From: Venturia oleaginea
Taxonomy: Eukaryota > Ascomycota > Dothideomycetes > Venturiales > Venturiaceae
Direction of reading: 5' to 3'
Assembly (NCBI GenBank): GCA_013176395.1
Contig: JABMLP010000025.1
Span: forward strand, 124,001-188,000
DNA length: 64,000 bases
Within the stretch, counting starts at the first letter, position 1. Each line of letters starts with the position of its first letter. The translations under genes and the position numbers were made by a program. Under the pieces are notes generated by a model. The model was given only the letters and a program-made list of their open reading frames with translations. It did not search any database and was not told the DNA's origin. Below, piece after piece: positions 20,480 to 32,949 of this stretch.

Positions 20480-21480
20480 CTAAATTATGGAAATATGCTG
20501 TTTAAGCGGTACTGTTTCTAATGCGAGAACCTCAGGCCCAGTGACTCTTTCTCGCAGATCTGCCAGTCCTGCCTCGATAGCCTGGAGTTTGAAGATGGTA
20601 GCCGCGATATGGGCCCAGGCTTGCTTGCGATAGATGTTGAATGAATTGAGTAGGCGAAGCTGGTCACGTTGCCCCAACACTTCATTTCTACCCTTCATCT
20701 TTTTGTGATAAATGGATGTGAGACTGCCTACCATTCTCGCATGCAGAATCATTTGGAATCTCTCTGTATCATGATGTCAGCGCGGAAGCAAGGACGTTAA
20801 TAGGTGCTCATCATACCTTCATCGCTGTCTGCGCTCTAGAAAGTGGCATGCTCGTGGTTCTTGAACTTCCCAACCCAGTCAATACTGACATCAATAGGCT
20901 TCACCTTCAACTCTCTCCTTGTGAGAAGATAGACCTTGCTGACACCTTTCGTCAAAAAAGAGAAATCATACCAGTTGATCGAGGGAATTGACCAACGCAG
21001 GAGAAAGGAGAGCTTAGTATTGTCTTTTTCTACTAGAACTTGATTTGAGCCTTCTCTTCTTTTCATGGAGATATTTGGATTATCACGTTCTCCCCCTGGA
21101 TTTTGCCTCTGCCGGCTTCTATCAAAATCATACATTATGACATGTGTAGCAGCAGATTGTCCATTCATGAGACCGATGAAGTCCTGATCTGGATACTGCC
21201 TCTCATGCGTTGCTGCCTGCAAAATTGGCATCGTCGTAGAAACAAAACTGGTATTGCGTCTGCGCCTTTACCCCTCACTATGGCTTGCGTACAATTCTGA
21301 TAAATCTGTATTTTATTCTCAGGATTGTTACCACAATCTTTGATTGGGGGTGACTTCCACATCATACCATGCCAGTCTCGGTTGTTTGCCTCCAGCCAAC
21401 AATTCCAGGAGCCAAATGCATCAAAGAATACGACTCTCCTTCTTTTGGCGGAGGGAGACCTTTGTATTAACTGGCTGTTT
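20480..21480 (-). pseudogene. Conserved-looking fungal gene with an in-frame TAG
   Basis: Three minus-strand exons can be joined: about 21480-21270 (VVFFDAFGSWNCWLEANN), about 21213-20793 (SINWYDFSFLTKGVSKVYLL) and about 20762-20480 (NSFNIYRKQAWAHIAATI). Introns have GTGAGG...TTTGCAG and GTATGA...ATACAG borders and keep the frame. A TAG at 20836-20838 interrupts the middle exon between KNHEHATF and SADSDE; the reading resumes at once in the same frame. No start codon is clear at the 5' side. The family was not named, though the C-terminal helix-rich segment looks well conserved. Confidence 0.55.
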
Positions 21481-21690
21481 TAGATGGAGATTCCAAGGGC
21501 CTTTTCATAAGAACAGATAGCATTCCAAGTAACGATTAAGCAAAGGTTAGGCACAGGGTTTTGTGTTGTCGTACCTGCTTTGATGTCGTCGAAGTGAAGT
21601 GACTTCAAAACTTGAAGTTCGTGCCTGGATGCCTCATTCACCTTTTGTTCTCCAAACCAACGACGATTCATCCATCTTTCCAACCTCAAC

Positions 21691-22680
21691 ATGTCTCTCG
21701 CCGACTACCTTACCAAGAACTACTTAAATGCCGACCCGTCTACGGAAAAGAAATCCAAGAAAAGAAAGCGAAAGCACGCTGCGCCAGAAGAAAGCGGAGG
21801 TCTAATAATCGCCGACGACGATCTGACAGGCTGGGATAACACAAACACTGGCCACGATCCCGAAGACGGACCTCAAATAATATCATCACGAACTTCCGAA
21901 TTTCGAAAGAGTAAGAAGACAGGTTGGGTCAGCGTTGGTGCACCTGCGCCGAAGGATAGCGAACAGGCGGCGGCCGACGCAATTTTGACGGATGTGGCAA
22001 ATGAGAGGCGCCAACGTGAGGCAGAGGAGGACGATGCGCCTGTGATTGAGGGGGGCGAAGACGTGGAAATGGGCGGCATGACGAATGACCAAGGAACGAA
22101 GGCGGGTCTGCAAACGAGCGCACAAGTCCATGCTGCTATGAACCGCAAGAAAAAAGAGGAGAAGAAAAGGATGAAGGAGGCCATAGAAGAAGCTGGTGGT
22201 CAGGCAGATGCTACAATCTATCGTGATGCTAGTGGAAGGATCATAAATGTCGCCATGAAGCGAGCGGAGGCACGGAAGAAGGAAGAAGAGGCAAAAAAGA
22301 AGGCACAAGAAGAGGAGGAGGCTGCCAAGGGAGATGCACAACGTCTTGCGAAAGAAGCTAGGAGGAAGGATCTTGCCGAAGCCAAGTACTTGAAGGTTGC
22401 TCGAACAGCCGACGATGAAGAGCTCAACGATGAACTTAAGGAACAAGATCGGTGGAACGATCCTATGGCACAGCTGGTCACGAAGAAGAAGAAAGGCAAG
22501 AGTGCCACTGGGAAACCACTGTACAAAGGCGCATTTGAGCCCAATCGATACGGCATCAGACCGGGATTTCGATGGGATGGTGTGGATCGAGGGAACGGTT
22601 TCGAGAAGCAGTGGTTTGCAGCCAGGAATAAGAAGAAGGACCGGGAAGAGTTGGAGTATGCCTGGCAACTTGATGTTTGA
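21691..22680 (+). CDS. CWC26: Pre-mRNA-splicing factor BUD13/CWC26
   Basis: An intronless 329-aa protein. It starts MSLADYLTKNYLN, the usual N-terminus of the family. It has a Lys/Arg-rich N-terminal region, a central coiled-coil rich in Glu, Lys and Ala (about residues 150-240), the conserved ATIYRDASGRIINV motif and the C-terminal block GAFEPNRYGIRPGFRWDGVD followed by RGNGFEKQWF. Bud13 is part of the RES complex with Ist3/Snu17 and Pml1, which helps spliceosome activation and nuclear retention of unspliced RNA. The length fits filamentous fungal homologues. Confidence is high. Confidence 0.95.
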   Translation: MSLADYLTKNYLNADPSTEKKSKKRKRKHAAPEESGGLIIADDDLTGWDNTNTGHDPEDGPQIISSRTSEFRKSKKTGWVSVGAPAPKDSEQAAADAILTDVANERRQREAEEDDAPVIEGGEDVEMGGMTNDQGTKAGLQTSAQVHAAMNRKKKEEKKRMKEAIEEAGGQADATIYRDASGRIINVAMKRAEARKKEEEAKKKAQEEEEAAKGDAQRLAKEARRKDLAEAKYLKVARTADDEELNDELKEQDRWNDPMAQLVTKKKKGKSATGKPLYKGAFEPNRYGIRPGFRWDGVDRGNGFEKQWFAARNKKKDREELEYAWQLDV

Positions 22681-23718
22681 AGCGTGTCCATGCATTTGGA
22701 AACTGCTCTTCACATATTATACCCATAGCCCTTTGAAATGGCCCATTATCTTAAATCATACTAGAGATCACCAGCGCAATATCCACCTCCTCCCGCAACA
22801 TAGGCAGCGCCGTCGTGTTCGTCATTTATACTACCTGGACTGCTGTTGTTGACAAACAGCTGTATCCAGGACGCATCGCATTCGCGACACATCTACATGG
22901 CCAAGCATAGGCTTCATATCCCCCACCGAGTCGGTTTCTTCTCGCCACTATCATGACCTGCTCAGCTTAAAATGTTGCAACATGCTGATGCCTAGAGATG
23001 CGAGGAGAGGATGGAGGCCGACTTCAGAATCGATGGAAGACTCTACGTTCGCACTTCCTCGAAAGTCGGATTGAAATTCTCGATCCTCGACTACACAAGT
23101 TTCCAAATTTGGCCACCTCAACCTCTCTAAATTCGCACGATGGAGGCTGTTGTTGGCATGACAGTTCCGAGATCTGCTAGAACAGCGAAGCCGTTCATTT
23201 CAACGCGCTGGTTCCATCTGTCTGAAAACCGAAGCTTCAAGCTGCTGTCGGTTCCAATCTCTCAATTCGATATCAAGATCGATAATTATCTGGCAGCTCC
23301 AAAAACATATTACCAGAAACTACCTAATTTTCAGACAGGTTGGTGGAGCTGGTATTGTTGACTTCGACTCAACTCTGGATTTGCTGAGAATGTACAGGTA
23401 AACGGTTTACCTAAACCAATTCTCGTTTTGAAGTCAACTCTGCTCTGAGTTGTGGGGCACGAATTGCTAGCCCGGTATGCTCTCGGAACTTTGGGATTCC
23501 CAACAAGTAGATGTCAACGTCTTCTACCAGAGAGTCTATCGTATGTGAGCATAATTGAACCGCTCTCGGCGTCACACGAACAGCATGGACGAGAACGAGG
23601 TACTTAAAGAACCTTTCGATCTTTACGAGCCTAGCGTTGCGAGACTCTGCCACCACAAAATCTTACTTAGAGCTAGTCAGCATCTACAATCCTCCATCCC
23701 CTTTCAAACTCGGTCACG
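22681..23718. other. Intergenic, no gene recognised
   Basis: Short open frames only. No domain, repeat or RNA gene was identified. Confidence 0.4.
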
Positions 23719-24141
23719 ATGAGTTTCCAAACATGCAAGGATGTGGCAGAAGCCGGCTACAATGTCCAAAGACACATCATTTCTGGTCGATGGGGATTCT
23801 TCTCGCCGCCACCCTTCCACCCCGTACTCTGTGCTAATGAATGGCTTGGCTTCACTTTCGCTACCTTCTGCCTCCTTATGGGAAGTTCCGTATTGATTTT
23901 GGCGGAACACGGTCCTGGAATTCACCGGAAGCGGGCAAATGATCCTGCAGTCCCAATCTTGTTCTGGTTTTGGGTGGCCATTACATTTCTCTGTCCTTTG
24001 ATGATGTGGGCCAGGAACATTCACGTTCGGCAGATAGTGTTGAGTCGGGCCCAGGATGAGGAGGACGTTTTGGATGAGAAAGACCTGGTCGAGGGAGTTC
24101 AGCAGGAGGTTATAAATCACACCAATTATGGAAGCATCTAG
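23719..24141 (+). CDS. Small membrane protein with two helices, unknown function
   Basis: A 140-aa open frame starting MSFQTCKDVAEAGYNVQRH. There are two clear hydrophobic segments: WLGFTFATFCLLMGSSVLIL (about residues 42-62) and AVPILFWFWVAITFLCPLMM (about 77-97). They are followed by an acidic tail. The length, regular composition and intact frame make it a credible gene. No family is recognised, and conservation would decide. Confidence 0.45.
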   Translation: MSFQTCKDVAEAGYNVQRHIISGRWGFFSPPPFHPVLCANEWLGFTFATFCLLMGSSVLILAEHGPGIHRKRANDPAVPILFWFWVAITFLCPLMMWARNIHVRQIVLSRAQDEEDVLDEKDLVEGVQQEVINHTNYGSI

Positions 24142-26103
24142 ATGAAGGGTCTCCTTCCCCACTATCGGAAACCTGAGATCCGCTTCTTCGAGACCAAAAT
24201 TCACGCGCTATTCCCCTTGCTCTTCAAACCCAAGCAGTCCGCTCTTCTGCCCTTTTTCGATAATCTTGCTCGCATACCCAGTTCGACACTTCACGCTGGA
24301 AACATCACTATTTCGACAACGATACTTGCTTTCTTTGAATTCACAAAGAAACCAAGTTCCTTCAACCATAATCGTTCTCACCACTTGTGCTTCAATCCAC
24401 CCACCCACCACTCCTACAAAATCATGTTCCAGAAATCATCACGAAGAACGATTGCCCATATTGTAAGACCATCGTCAAGGCCGGCTGCACATACCAAACA
24501 CGCTCCAAATCCCTGATGATATCGAATTTTTTGTCCAGCCGTTCCGCAACCCCCTTAGCTGCCACTATTTCAGAGGTAAAGCCTTCGTCTGCATCCTTCT
24601 GTTTGGGTTCTACTCAATTTCTATCGGACTGATCGTACCGTATGGGGAAGAAGTGCATGGTATCTTACAAATCGGGGCTGCAAAGTTGTATTTACCATCC
24701 GCCTTCTTAGAAATCAGCTCCTCGTCACTGTAGTGCGTTTCTCTCTGCGCAAAAACATGTCGCCATGCTCTTTCCAATTTCACCATTTCATAGACACCCT
24801 GAACGCCCGAGCTCTTCCTCAATCTCTACGCAATACCATCTATCTTCACCATCTTCCTCCACCAAATATTCAGCTACATTCTTCGTTCGACACATAGTAG
24901 TATTTCCCTCCTCCTCCTCCTCTCCATCATTTACGCCTATCTAACTTACTCGAATAGAAAGGATTTTTCAACCCCCTCTCTACACAACTTCCCAATGAAG
25001 TCGAGAGATCCGACAAGGACCACTTCAACAAGATCAAGAAAAGCCTACCCCCCCAATACTACAACGATACATTCCCTACATCCCCCAGATGAAATCCAGC
25101 ACTATACCTCCCCATCCCCTCCCAACCAAGCGTCTTCTAATCTCTCACAGCACAAAACTCCATCCCACGTTCTCAATAAAGAAAATCACAACTCTACCAT
25201 CGCACATGTAATCGCTTTCACAATCGTCGTCACCCACACCCAACCTCCGTCCTATCTATCTACCTCAATCTAATATTCATTCGAATTAAAGGTATCCATC
25301 TATTTCTTTACGCGGGGCTGGATAAATAATCAAGTGGGGCTGGTTATTCAGGCTGTAGTGCGGGGTTGTGTTGGCGGTGGAGACGGTCCGGTCGGAAATA
25401 AAGTAGTACGATTGATAATCAGGCTTTGAGTACCTTAAGCTCTGAATCCAAAGTCGCTCCTCCAATATCTACATGCCCAAGAAGCCACACCTATGATTAA
25501 TTACGTTGTTGAAGCAGTCCACAAAGAAGGGAACTAGTAAAAAAACATTAGCGAGGTCACCAAGCTTCATACTCCCAACCATGGTTTGATATATGTATTT
25601 GATCGTGCCCGCAAAAGCCTCAAAGGACTATAATCAGACCGATCATGTAATCATGTAAGACTGAACGTTGCTCCGCCCATGCAATGATAAATCCCATCCC
25701 ATACCCATGCCCATCGCCGCCATGAACCCAAATCCAAATGCGAATGCAAAGACGCCATGACATAAAAGCACCTTGATATTCTTCAAGGGCTGACATGCAA
25801 GAATTAAGACTTTCGAGTGCTCCATCACGCTACTCACAAGACGGGACGCAACCGGCCCTCAATACCAGCCCACGCGCCACCATCGTCGCGATCGTTTCTC
25901 CTCATAAGAGAACATGCTTTGGACCGTCATGCCCACCTCCCATGGGTATTTGTGTCCATCCAAATCCCTTTCCAAGCGCGCGAGAACAGCGGTAATTATG
26001 CAAACCGCCAGAACAAGTGCTTATTGTACAGTGCCAGTGAGGCAAGAGCAAACTTTTGTTGAGGACATACAATTCAAGGAGGGAATGAAGAGAATGAATT
26101 CTT
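24142..26103. other. Intergenic region between the small membrane protein and SCH9
   Basis: C/T-rich with many short open frames, none convincing. The 3' UTR of the SCH9-like gene lies at its right end. Confidence 0.4.
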
Positions 26104-28806
26104 TCATACGTCAAATCCACCCAAGATGCCGTCGTCGTTATCATTGTTGTTTGACACTACGCCGCTCATTCGATCTCCCTTCTTATCCGAGTATACCTTC
26201 TCCCAGTCATCATCTTCATGGTCATCTTCGTCCATCTGGTCAAGATCATTTTCCCTGCCTCTGAACTGGCTCTCCATGTTGCTTTCATCGACGTATGTGA
26301 AGCCCTTGAAGTTAGCCTGCACTGTTGGTGAAAGAGGGGTTGAAGCAGGATTGACTCCTGATGCAAGCGCTGCTGCTCTTGCATTGAGAGATCCGGCAGG
26401 ATTGTTCAATGCAGTAGTGAACTCGGGATCGAAGTTCGAAACGTCAAGCTCTCCTTTGAGTTTGGGCTTGAATGGCGGTACCACATTTTTCTTGGTCAGC
26501 TGTTCCCAATCAACATCGGCGAAAAACGGGTGACTTTTGAGCTCTCTAGCATCGCCCGCACACCCGAGACGATGTCTAGGGTTGCGATTGAGTAGTCCCT
26601 TGACGAAATTGCGACCTTCGGTGCTGAGCGCATCGCGCGGGAAGCGAACCTTGCCAAAAGCAATGTTTTTATACATTTGCTGGGTATCCTCGGCATAGAA
26701 CGGGCTCCATCCACAGCACATCTCAAACACCAACACGCCCAGTGACCAGAAATCTACCATTTTCGTGTAACCGGCCTCGTCAAGGAGAACTTCGGGTGCG
26801 AGATATTCCGTTGTGCCGCAAAAAGTGTTCGTTGTAGCTTCGCCCTTCAGATTCGCCTTGGAGAGACCAAAATCGCATAATGCAATATGACCATTGGCAT
26901 CAAGCAGTATGTTTTCCGGCTTCAGATCTCGATAAACAATGTCGTAATTGTGTAAATGCTCCAGCGCTAGGATAAGTTCAGCAATATAGAATTTGGCTCG
27001 TCGCTCGTCAAATCGGCCTTCCTTTTGGAGATGCCAAAAAAGTTCCCCGCCTGACATGTAATCTGTAACGAGGTAGAGGTCGGTGGGGGTCTGAAACGAG
27101 AACTTCAGTCCAACGATAAAGGGCGATTCGGTTGTTGCCGTTCGAACCAGGATGTTTCTCTCTCCGATTGTGTGTATTACTTCTTTCTTTTGAACGATGA
27201 CCTTTTTCGACAGAACCTTCATCGCATAAATTCGTCCAGTGTCCTTCTTCCGCACTTGGAAGACCTGTCCGAACGTGCCTTTTCCGATCAATTTCAGGAT
27301 TTGGAAGTCTTCTGGTCCGTAGTGCTTCTTGTCCGTTTTGGTGAAGTCCAGGCGCAGGTGAATCTCGCCTCTGATCTGATCCGCGGGCTCTCCGTCTCGT
27401 GACTCAAGTCTGAACCAACCTTCCAGTGGACGATCCGAAGCCACTAATCTGGGACAAAAGCGAACATGGCCTAAGAAAGCTTCCTGGTTCGATCGATCGT
27501 ATACGGAAACGTCCAGCTCGGATTGCTCGCCGACAACATCGCTACAAATTGTTAGGATAGAACATTGAGAAACGAAACATTGTGCTTACAAAACGGCCTT
27601 GTGCTCCCATTGAGGGTCGGTTGTCTCGTGGAAGCTGCGAGCCATGTCTCGTCCGGTGCGGCTGCTTTGCCTGCTTCTCATTGGAATGGCCTGTGCCGAG
27701 CCTCGCTCACTTGGATTCCTGGAGATTGCTATGCCGCCTGGTCCTCTTCCTGAACTGACATCCGTGTCGGTGTTTTTCGGTCCCTCGGAAATGTATTCAG
27801 CGCACTGGAACTGGCACACAATGTATGGATCCAAGCTCGTGCGCAGCCCTCTTCCTTCTGATATTTCTACCGCTAGCTTTCCCAAAACAGGGCCCATTGT
27901 TGCTCCATTTAGATCCCCTCTCTTGGTCGGCGTAGCTGTTCCGGTCCCAGATCCAGTTCCCCTCCTCCTACCTTCCTGCGATCGATTTCGTGGGGTGTGT
28001 GGAGGCGTTTGCGAAGGTGTACCCTGGAGTTGTGGCGGCGTCGAGGCGCCTTGAGTTAGCCCAGTGCTTTCCTGAATGGGTGATGGTGTAGACGGACGTC
28101 TCGATGCAGATAATTGGGCAATGAGGGGCTTAGATAAGTTTGAGGCAGAGAGTTCAGTCGCGGGGTTTGAAATATGGGAGGCAGTGACTGTGGGAGTGAC
28201 GGTGACATTGGAGAGAGGGCTTGCAGTGGTAAAGGTGTGCCTCCGCAACCTTTCCGGTGCAGAGTCTTGCTCCTTGGGATTGTCTTGTATTGACTCTGTT
28301 GGCTTCTCGCTGTTCCCGCCATTCTCGCCTCTGCTAGGTCTGTGCATAGAAGATTGTGAAGATGGCGGTGGAGTCGGGTAAGGAATGGAGGATTCTAACT
28401 GAGAAGCACGAGAGTGGGTGGGAAGATCTTGTGCTTCGGGCTCTCCTTCAGTAGGCGATGCAGGCTCCGTTGTAAGCGAAGCGCCAGCCACGCTCGTGGG
28501 ATCCAAAGACATGTGTTGCCTCTTGCTCTCGTCGTCTCCATCTTTGCTTGTGCTTGTGCTTGTGGGTGTGACACTCGTGCTAAGACTATCCACAGACTTT
28601 GGACGGGTGCGGAAAGAATCACGAACCTGACCAAAGTAGCTGTTTAGTATGCCGGGCAAGCGCTTGTCGACCAAGTCTGGCCGTGGAGTCTGGGCTCCCG
28701 GTGGTGTGGAGCTGTTGGAGCCGATATGATCGTGGTCGAGTTCGTCACTGCCTCTCTGACTGCGAATTCCATGGGCGTTAGCGATTGCAAGTAAAGACGA
28801 AGACAT
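26104..28806 (-). CDS. SCH9: SCH9-like AGC protein kinase with C2 domain
   Basis: Two exons, 28806-27590 and 27541-26104, separated by a 48-nt intron, give 884 aa. The N-terminal part is Ser/Thr/Pro-rich and contains PRPDLVDKRLPGILNSYFGQ, typical of fungal Sch9. A C2 domain follows from about residue 335 (GKLAVEISEGRGLRTSLDPY) across the intron to about 470. The kinase domain runs from about 485 to 745, with GKGTFGQV, the catalytic Lys in YAMKVL, YRDLKPENILL, DFG, and TFCGT in the activation loop. The C-terminal extension has the hydrophobic motif FKGFTYV, phosphorylated by TORC1 in yeast Sch9. Family role: nutrient signalling, ribosome biogenesis, stress and ageing. The ATG at 28806 was chosen because conserved sequence begins soon after; further 5' exons are possible. 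Confidence 0.94.
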
Positions 28807-31216
28807 GATTGTGGTTGAGTTTGTGTTTGTGAGAACGGGAGTGCGGAGTGCGGAGCTTGAAGATTGTCGGTGGCGGTCCAAGTGTAGGGTGGTTTGAGAT
28901 GACAAGGACGGAGAAATCTGGGGTGGGAAAGGCGGTACGTGCAGCTGGTGCAGTGCAGGTGAGGCTAATTCAGGAATTTTTGTGTTGCTGTGCAGGGAAG
29001 GTAATGCTTGGACAGTGCCAGTCATCTGCTTCGAGACTGCGGTCCTGGAACACCACCGAGCATGTGAGAGAGGTACAAAAGTCGCCTGGACTTGACATGC
29101 TCTGTACGTCGGTAGCCGACAGCTGATGGCTAGGAATACACAGCCTCGCTCACGGTGCGCAACGTCCGGTAGGCTCCACGGGGTGCGGTGAAGGGGAAGG
29201 ATTGCTTACCTCTGGCTCTGATCTATTGCTCTCTTCAGAAGCTCCGAAGCAGTTGAGAGGTCGGCCATACTGGATTGGCGAGAGTGCACTGTGACAGGCG
29301 TGGTCGCACCAGATGGAGATAGCTTGGAAGTTGTCAAGGTTGGCGTCGTGGACGTGGACGTGGACGTGGACGTGGTGGTGGTTCTGGTTGTTTGGGAGTT
29401 CGTTGTTGAGCGGCGTACGAGTGAGACCTTTTTGTTTTCTGCAGCGCACAAAGAGTTAGATGTAGAACAACAGCTGGCGGGGATTCGTGAAGGTAGTTGG
29501 TAGCTGGAATCCCCGCTGTGGCTCACCGAATGTCACTACTGACCTTGAAGCAACTGCGACGCCTCACACTCCTCACCCTCGAGCTTTGTCGTCATTATAT
29601 CCTCTTAGAGGAATTGGGATTAGACTATGATTCGGTAATCTGGAAAGGCAAGGCTATAACCAAGGCCTTTTCTGGGCTGGGGAGGTTATACGCTCGGCAA
29701 AAAGGCCGGGACGTGCAGGTCAAATGGAGATACGGTATGGTATTGGGATCAGAGGATGAGTGAAGGTAGTAGGCTCAAGAAATTTTTCTGCGTGCCCGGG
29801 CAGGTCTGGATGGCTAGATAGTCGGAAGGCGCTCTATCTACTGATATCGTACTTTCCATGCGTGCCATGCAAATTTCAACCATGACCATGCTCCCTCTAC
29901 GTCGTGACAAGACCTTCAATCCGGGCCCGGCTATCGATAATGGCGGCGAAGGCAAAAGGCTGCTCGGAACGCGTCCCGTCGCCGGCAGCCGCAATTTTTA
30001 ATACCCAGACCCTCTAATTGGCAATAGTTCGTACCTCAGGCTCAGCTTCCCTGTGCAAGCTTTTCTCTTTCCCTTTTGCTCCTCAAGCAGGTCACCGTTC
30101 CGAGCACATGCCTGTTCCGAAGGATTGGATTGCGAGGCCATACAACTGGATTGCAAGGGCCTGCTGGCGATGCGCTAATGTGGAGCGCTCGTTGGGCTGC
30201 TCTGTTGGGATGCTTCTTGAAGACGGCAGAGATGATGCCATGTGGTGATTCGTGATCATCGAAGACCAGCAGGTACTAGTACTCTGCATCCTTTGTCGCG
30301 CTTCAAAGTAGGGAAAAGTCAAGAAGGGATCTTCTCAGCAGGGGTCGATGCAGAGCCTTTCGGTTATTTTATCTGAAAGCAAGAGCAAGGTACAGAGGAC
30401 GCAAGCGACGAAATTGTGGAACAACGAAGCTTGCATCCTCTCTGGTGTTTGGCAGTTGTAACCGTTGATCAAGGCCAATTCGGGGACCAATGCATACACG
30501 CAAAACCACTGCTATATCGGAAATGAGTATAGTCATCATGTTATACAGACTTCGTATGCTTTGGAGCGGCCGTCATAAGAATATTTAGGTATTCTCAAAC
30601 CTGCTGTTCCTCTTTGTCAAAAACGAGTATATTGAAGTATTCCGTACCACCATAGCGATTGTACATGTCTCTACGATTTCGTCCTATCATTACAAGGAAA
30701 CAACGATTGTAAACCAGCTGTAAGTCTCGAGCAGTTAGAGTTGGAGGCATGGGATCCACGAACTAGAGCCAGGACCGAGAAAGAAATTCATTCTACATGT
30801 GAACATCCTTGAGCTCCTTCTAACCGGAGTTCTCCCATTATCACTTTTGAACTTCTATTTCGTGACACCTTGGACAGCTGAGTCTCGAAGAAGTCCAAGC
30901 CGCAAATGCTGCACGCCCAGTATGCATGTGGGATGCCTACACATTGTGATACTTTGTCGTTGGTATGGGATCGTTGGAAACCAAGAATACGATACAAGGG
31001 CTCTGGGTAATTGAGAGTCGGGTCTCAGCATCTGTCAACTGTTGGAAGATTGGGATGTTACTTGATTAATGGAATTGAGATAGGTCACTGCAGATCATGT
31101 GATGCAATAAAAATGGGCCTATCGCCGTAGCTGGGAGCCTGAGCGCGTGTTTGACGAAGGAGCACCATCAAGACGTCGCAAGATACACAACCCATCACCC
31201 AGCACAATCTCTCACA
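28807..31216. other. Divergent intergenic region with possible SCH9 5' exon
   Basis: It lies between SCH9 (-) and the RSC7-like gene (+). On the minus strand 29526-29206 is open, ends SSMADLSTASELLKRAIDQS QR and is followed by a GTAAGC donor; it could be a 5' exon or UTR exon of SCH9. A (GTGGAC)4 run lies at about 29349-29372. From 29760 to 31140 nothing is recognised. Confidence 0.4.
29349..29380 (+). repeat. GTGGAC microsatellite
   Basis: About four tandem copies of GTGGAC followed by GTGGTGGTGG. On the minus strand it encodes a TSTSTSTT run in the possible upstream exon of SCH9. Confidence 0.8.
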
Positions 31217-32949
31217 ATGGCACGTGGAAGAGTAAGAGGCAGACTACGGACGTCCAGCGCCCAAGGTAGTACGCTGTTCAATTCTGTGGTGCATCGCGAT
31301 AACATGTCACTAACATTACCAGGAACTCCTCCACCTGCGCAAGTATCCGACGAGGAAATGGACGTCGATGGCCAAGGAAACCCTCCAGCGGAAGAAGAGC
31401 AGGAGGGAGGCGATGAGGAGGGCGACCTGGAACCATCAGGCACCCCAGGCGCAGATTCCGATATTCCTCAAATACCTTCAGAACCCTCGACTCCTCCCAA
31501 ATTCCAGAACTTCCCTGAGCGTAAACGACGACTAGGTAGACCGCCGAAGAATAAGCCTGCAGGATGGGATGCGCCAGTTGCTGACGAAGAACGAGGATCC
31601 GAGACAGGTACACCGCAGAAGCGAAAGCGCGGACGACCAGCAGGAGGAGCATCTGCAGGAGGATGGAGAGGACGGCCGCGACAAAGCAATGTATTCGAAG
31701 GCAACCGCCAGGCCAAAATCGATAAAGAAGGAACAATGGTCGATGTTGTCAACGACGAGGCTGATTTGCCTGAGGACGAGGAGGGAGAGAAGAAAGTAGA
31801 CAAGAACGGAAACCTATCAGGCGGCAGAGACTATCGTGTACGCGTCTTTACCGTCAAAAATCGCGGCGATCGCCTGTACATGCTGTCCACTGAGCCTGCA
31901 CGATGTTGTGGTTTCCGCGACAGCTACCTCTTCTTTACAAAGCACCTGAAACTCCATAAAGTCATCGTAGAAGACGATGAAAAGCGTGATCTGATTGATC
32001 GTGGTATCATCCCCCATTCCTACAAAGGTCGATCTATTGGTGTGTGTACTGCGCGATCTGTGTTCCGAGAGTTTGGCGCCAAAATAATCATCGGAGGCAA
32101 GCGTATCATCGACGATTACTATGTCGACGACGCGAAGGCAATGGGCTTCGTGGAAGGAGAGCTAGCAGATCCTCACGACCAGCTTCCACCTGAAGGCAAA
32201 GCTTACAACAAGAATCAGTACGTGGCATGGCACGGCGCAAGTGCTGTGTATCACACAGGCGTTCCGACTGTTCCAACAGCGGGCAAGGCCATAACCGGAA
32301 AGCGGAAGATCAACATCACTTCCACAAACTGGCAATTCGAGCATGCTCGTGCAGCAAGGTTTGTGATCGTCTTCTCCTCCACGCTTCTCCTTGCTAACAC
32401 AAGCTTACAGTCTCTTCAACTCACATATCACCAAGACTCGACGTGGCAACCTCAATAGGCATTTACGACCCTCACACCAATATCATGCATTACCCGAAGA
32501 TCACGCAACCTTCACACGTGAAATGGGAGGAAGTAGATGAGGAGCTCCCTCACAAGGCACCCCACGGCTTAATAAACGGTGTGTCATCACTCACGAATGG
32601 CATCCACGATGTCGATATCAATGGTACCATCACAAAAGAAAGCGACGGAATCTTTTCTCCTCTTCCGTCTATCATTACGCGCAACTTTCTCGTCGTGGAC
32701 ACGAAATTTGAGTCACCTCCAATATCAGGCCTCGGTGTTCCTGGCCCGGATGGTGACGCTGTGGACGTTGGCCCGAACGGCCTTCCAGACGTTTCCGAGG
32801 ATGTTCTTGCTGAGCTTCCACTTGAGTGCAGGCAAGCGTTAGAGTCTGCCAAAGATCAAGAAAGAAAGTGGAAAACACATTGGAAGAGCGAGGTTGAGGA
32901 TGGTGCTCGTGGCACTTTACGAATTGGTTTCCTAGGTTTTCCCGTTTAA
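31217..32949 (+). CDS. RSC7/SWP82-family chromatin remodelling subunit, with apparent frameshift
   Basis: Exons 31217-31265, 31323-32358 and 32411-32949. The first intron (57 nt) has no stop and a CACTAAC branch site. The protein has an acidic N-terminus, AT-hook-like RRLGRPPKNKP and KRKRGRPAGG, then the conserved Rsc7/Swp82 core: RDYRVRVFTVKNRGDRLYML, ARCCGFRDSYLFFTKH, YKGRSIGVCTARSVFREFG and NWQFEHARAA. Rsc7 and Swp82 are subunits of the RSC and SWI/SNF nucleosome remodellers. In exon 3 the conserved stretch reads FNSHITKTRRGNLN in one frame and GIYDPHTNIMHYP in the next, so one extra base near 32456 breaks the frame. As given, translation would stop at about 32535. A sequencing error or a real mutation are both possible. 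Confidence 0.85.

Noticed and set aside
24420..24620. Glutaredoxin-like stretch reading KNDCPYCKTIV
   Set aside because: The CPYC box looks right, but nothing downstream in any frame matches the rest of the glutaredoxin fold, so it is probably chance.
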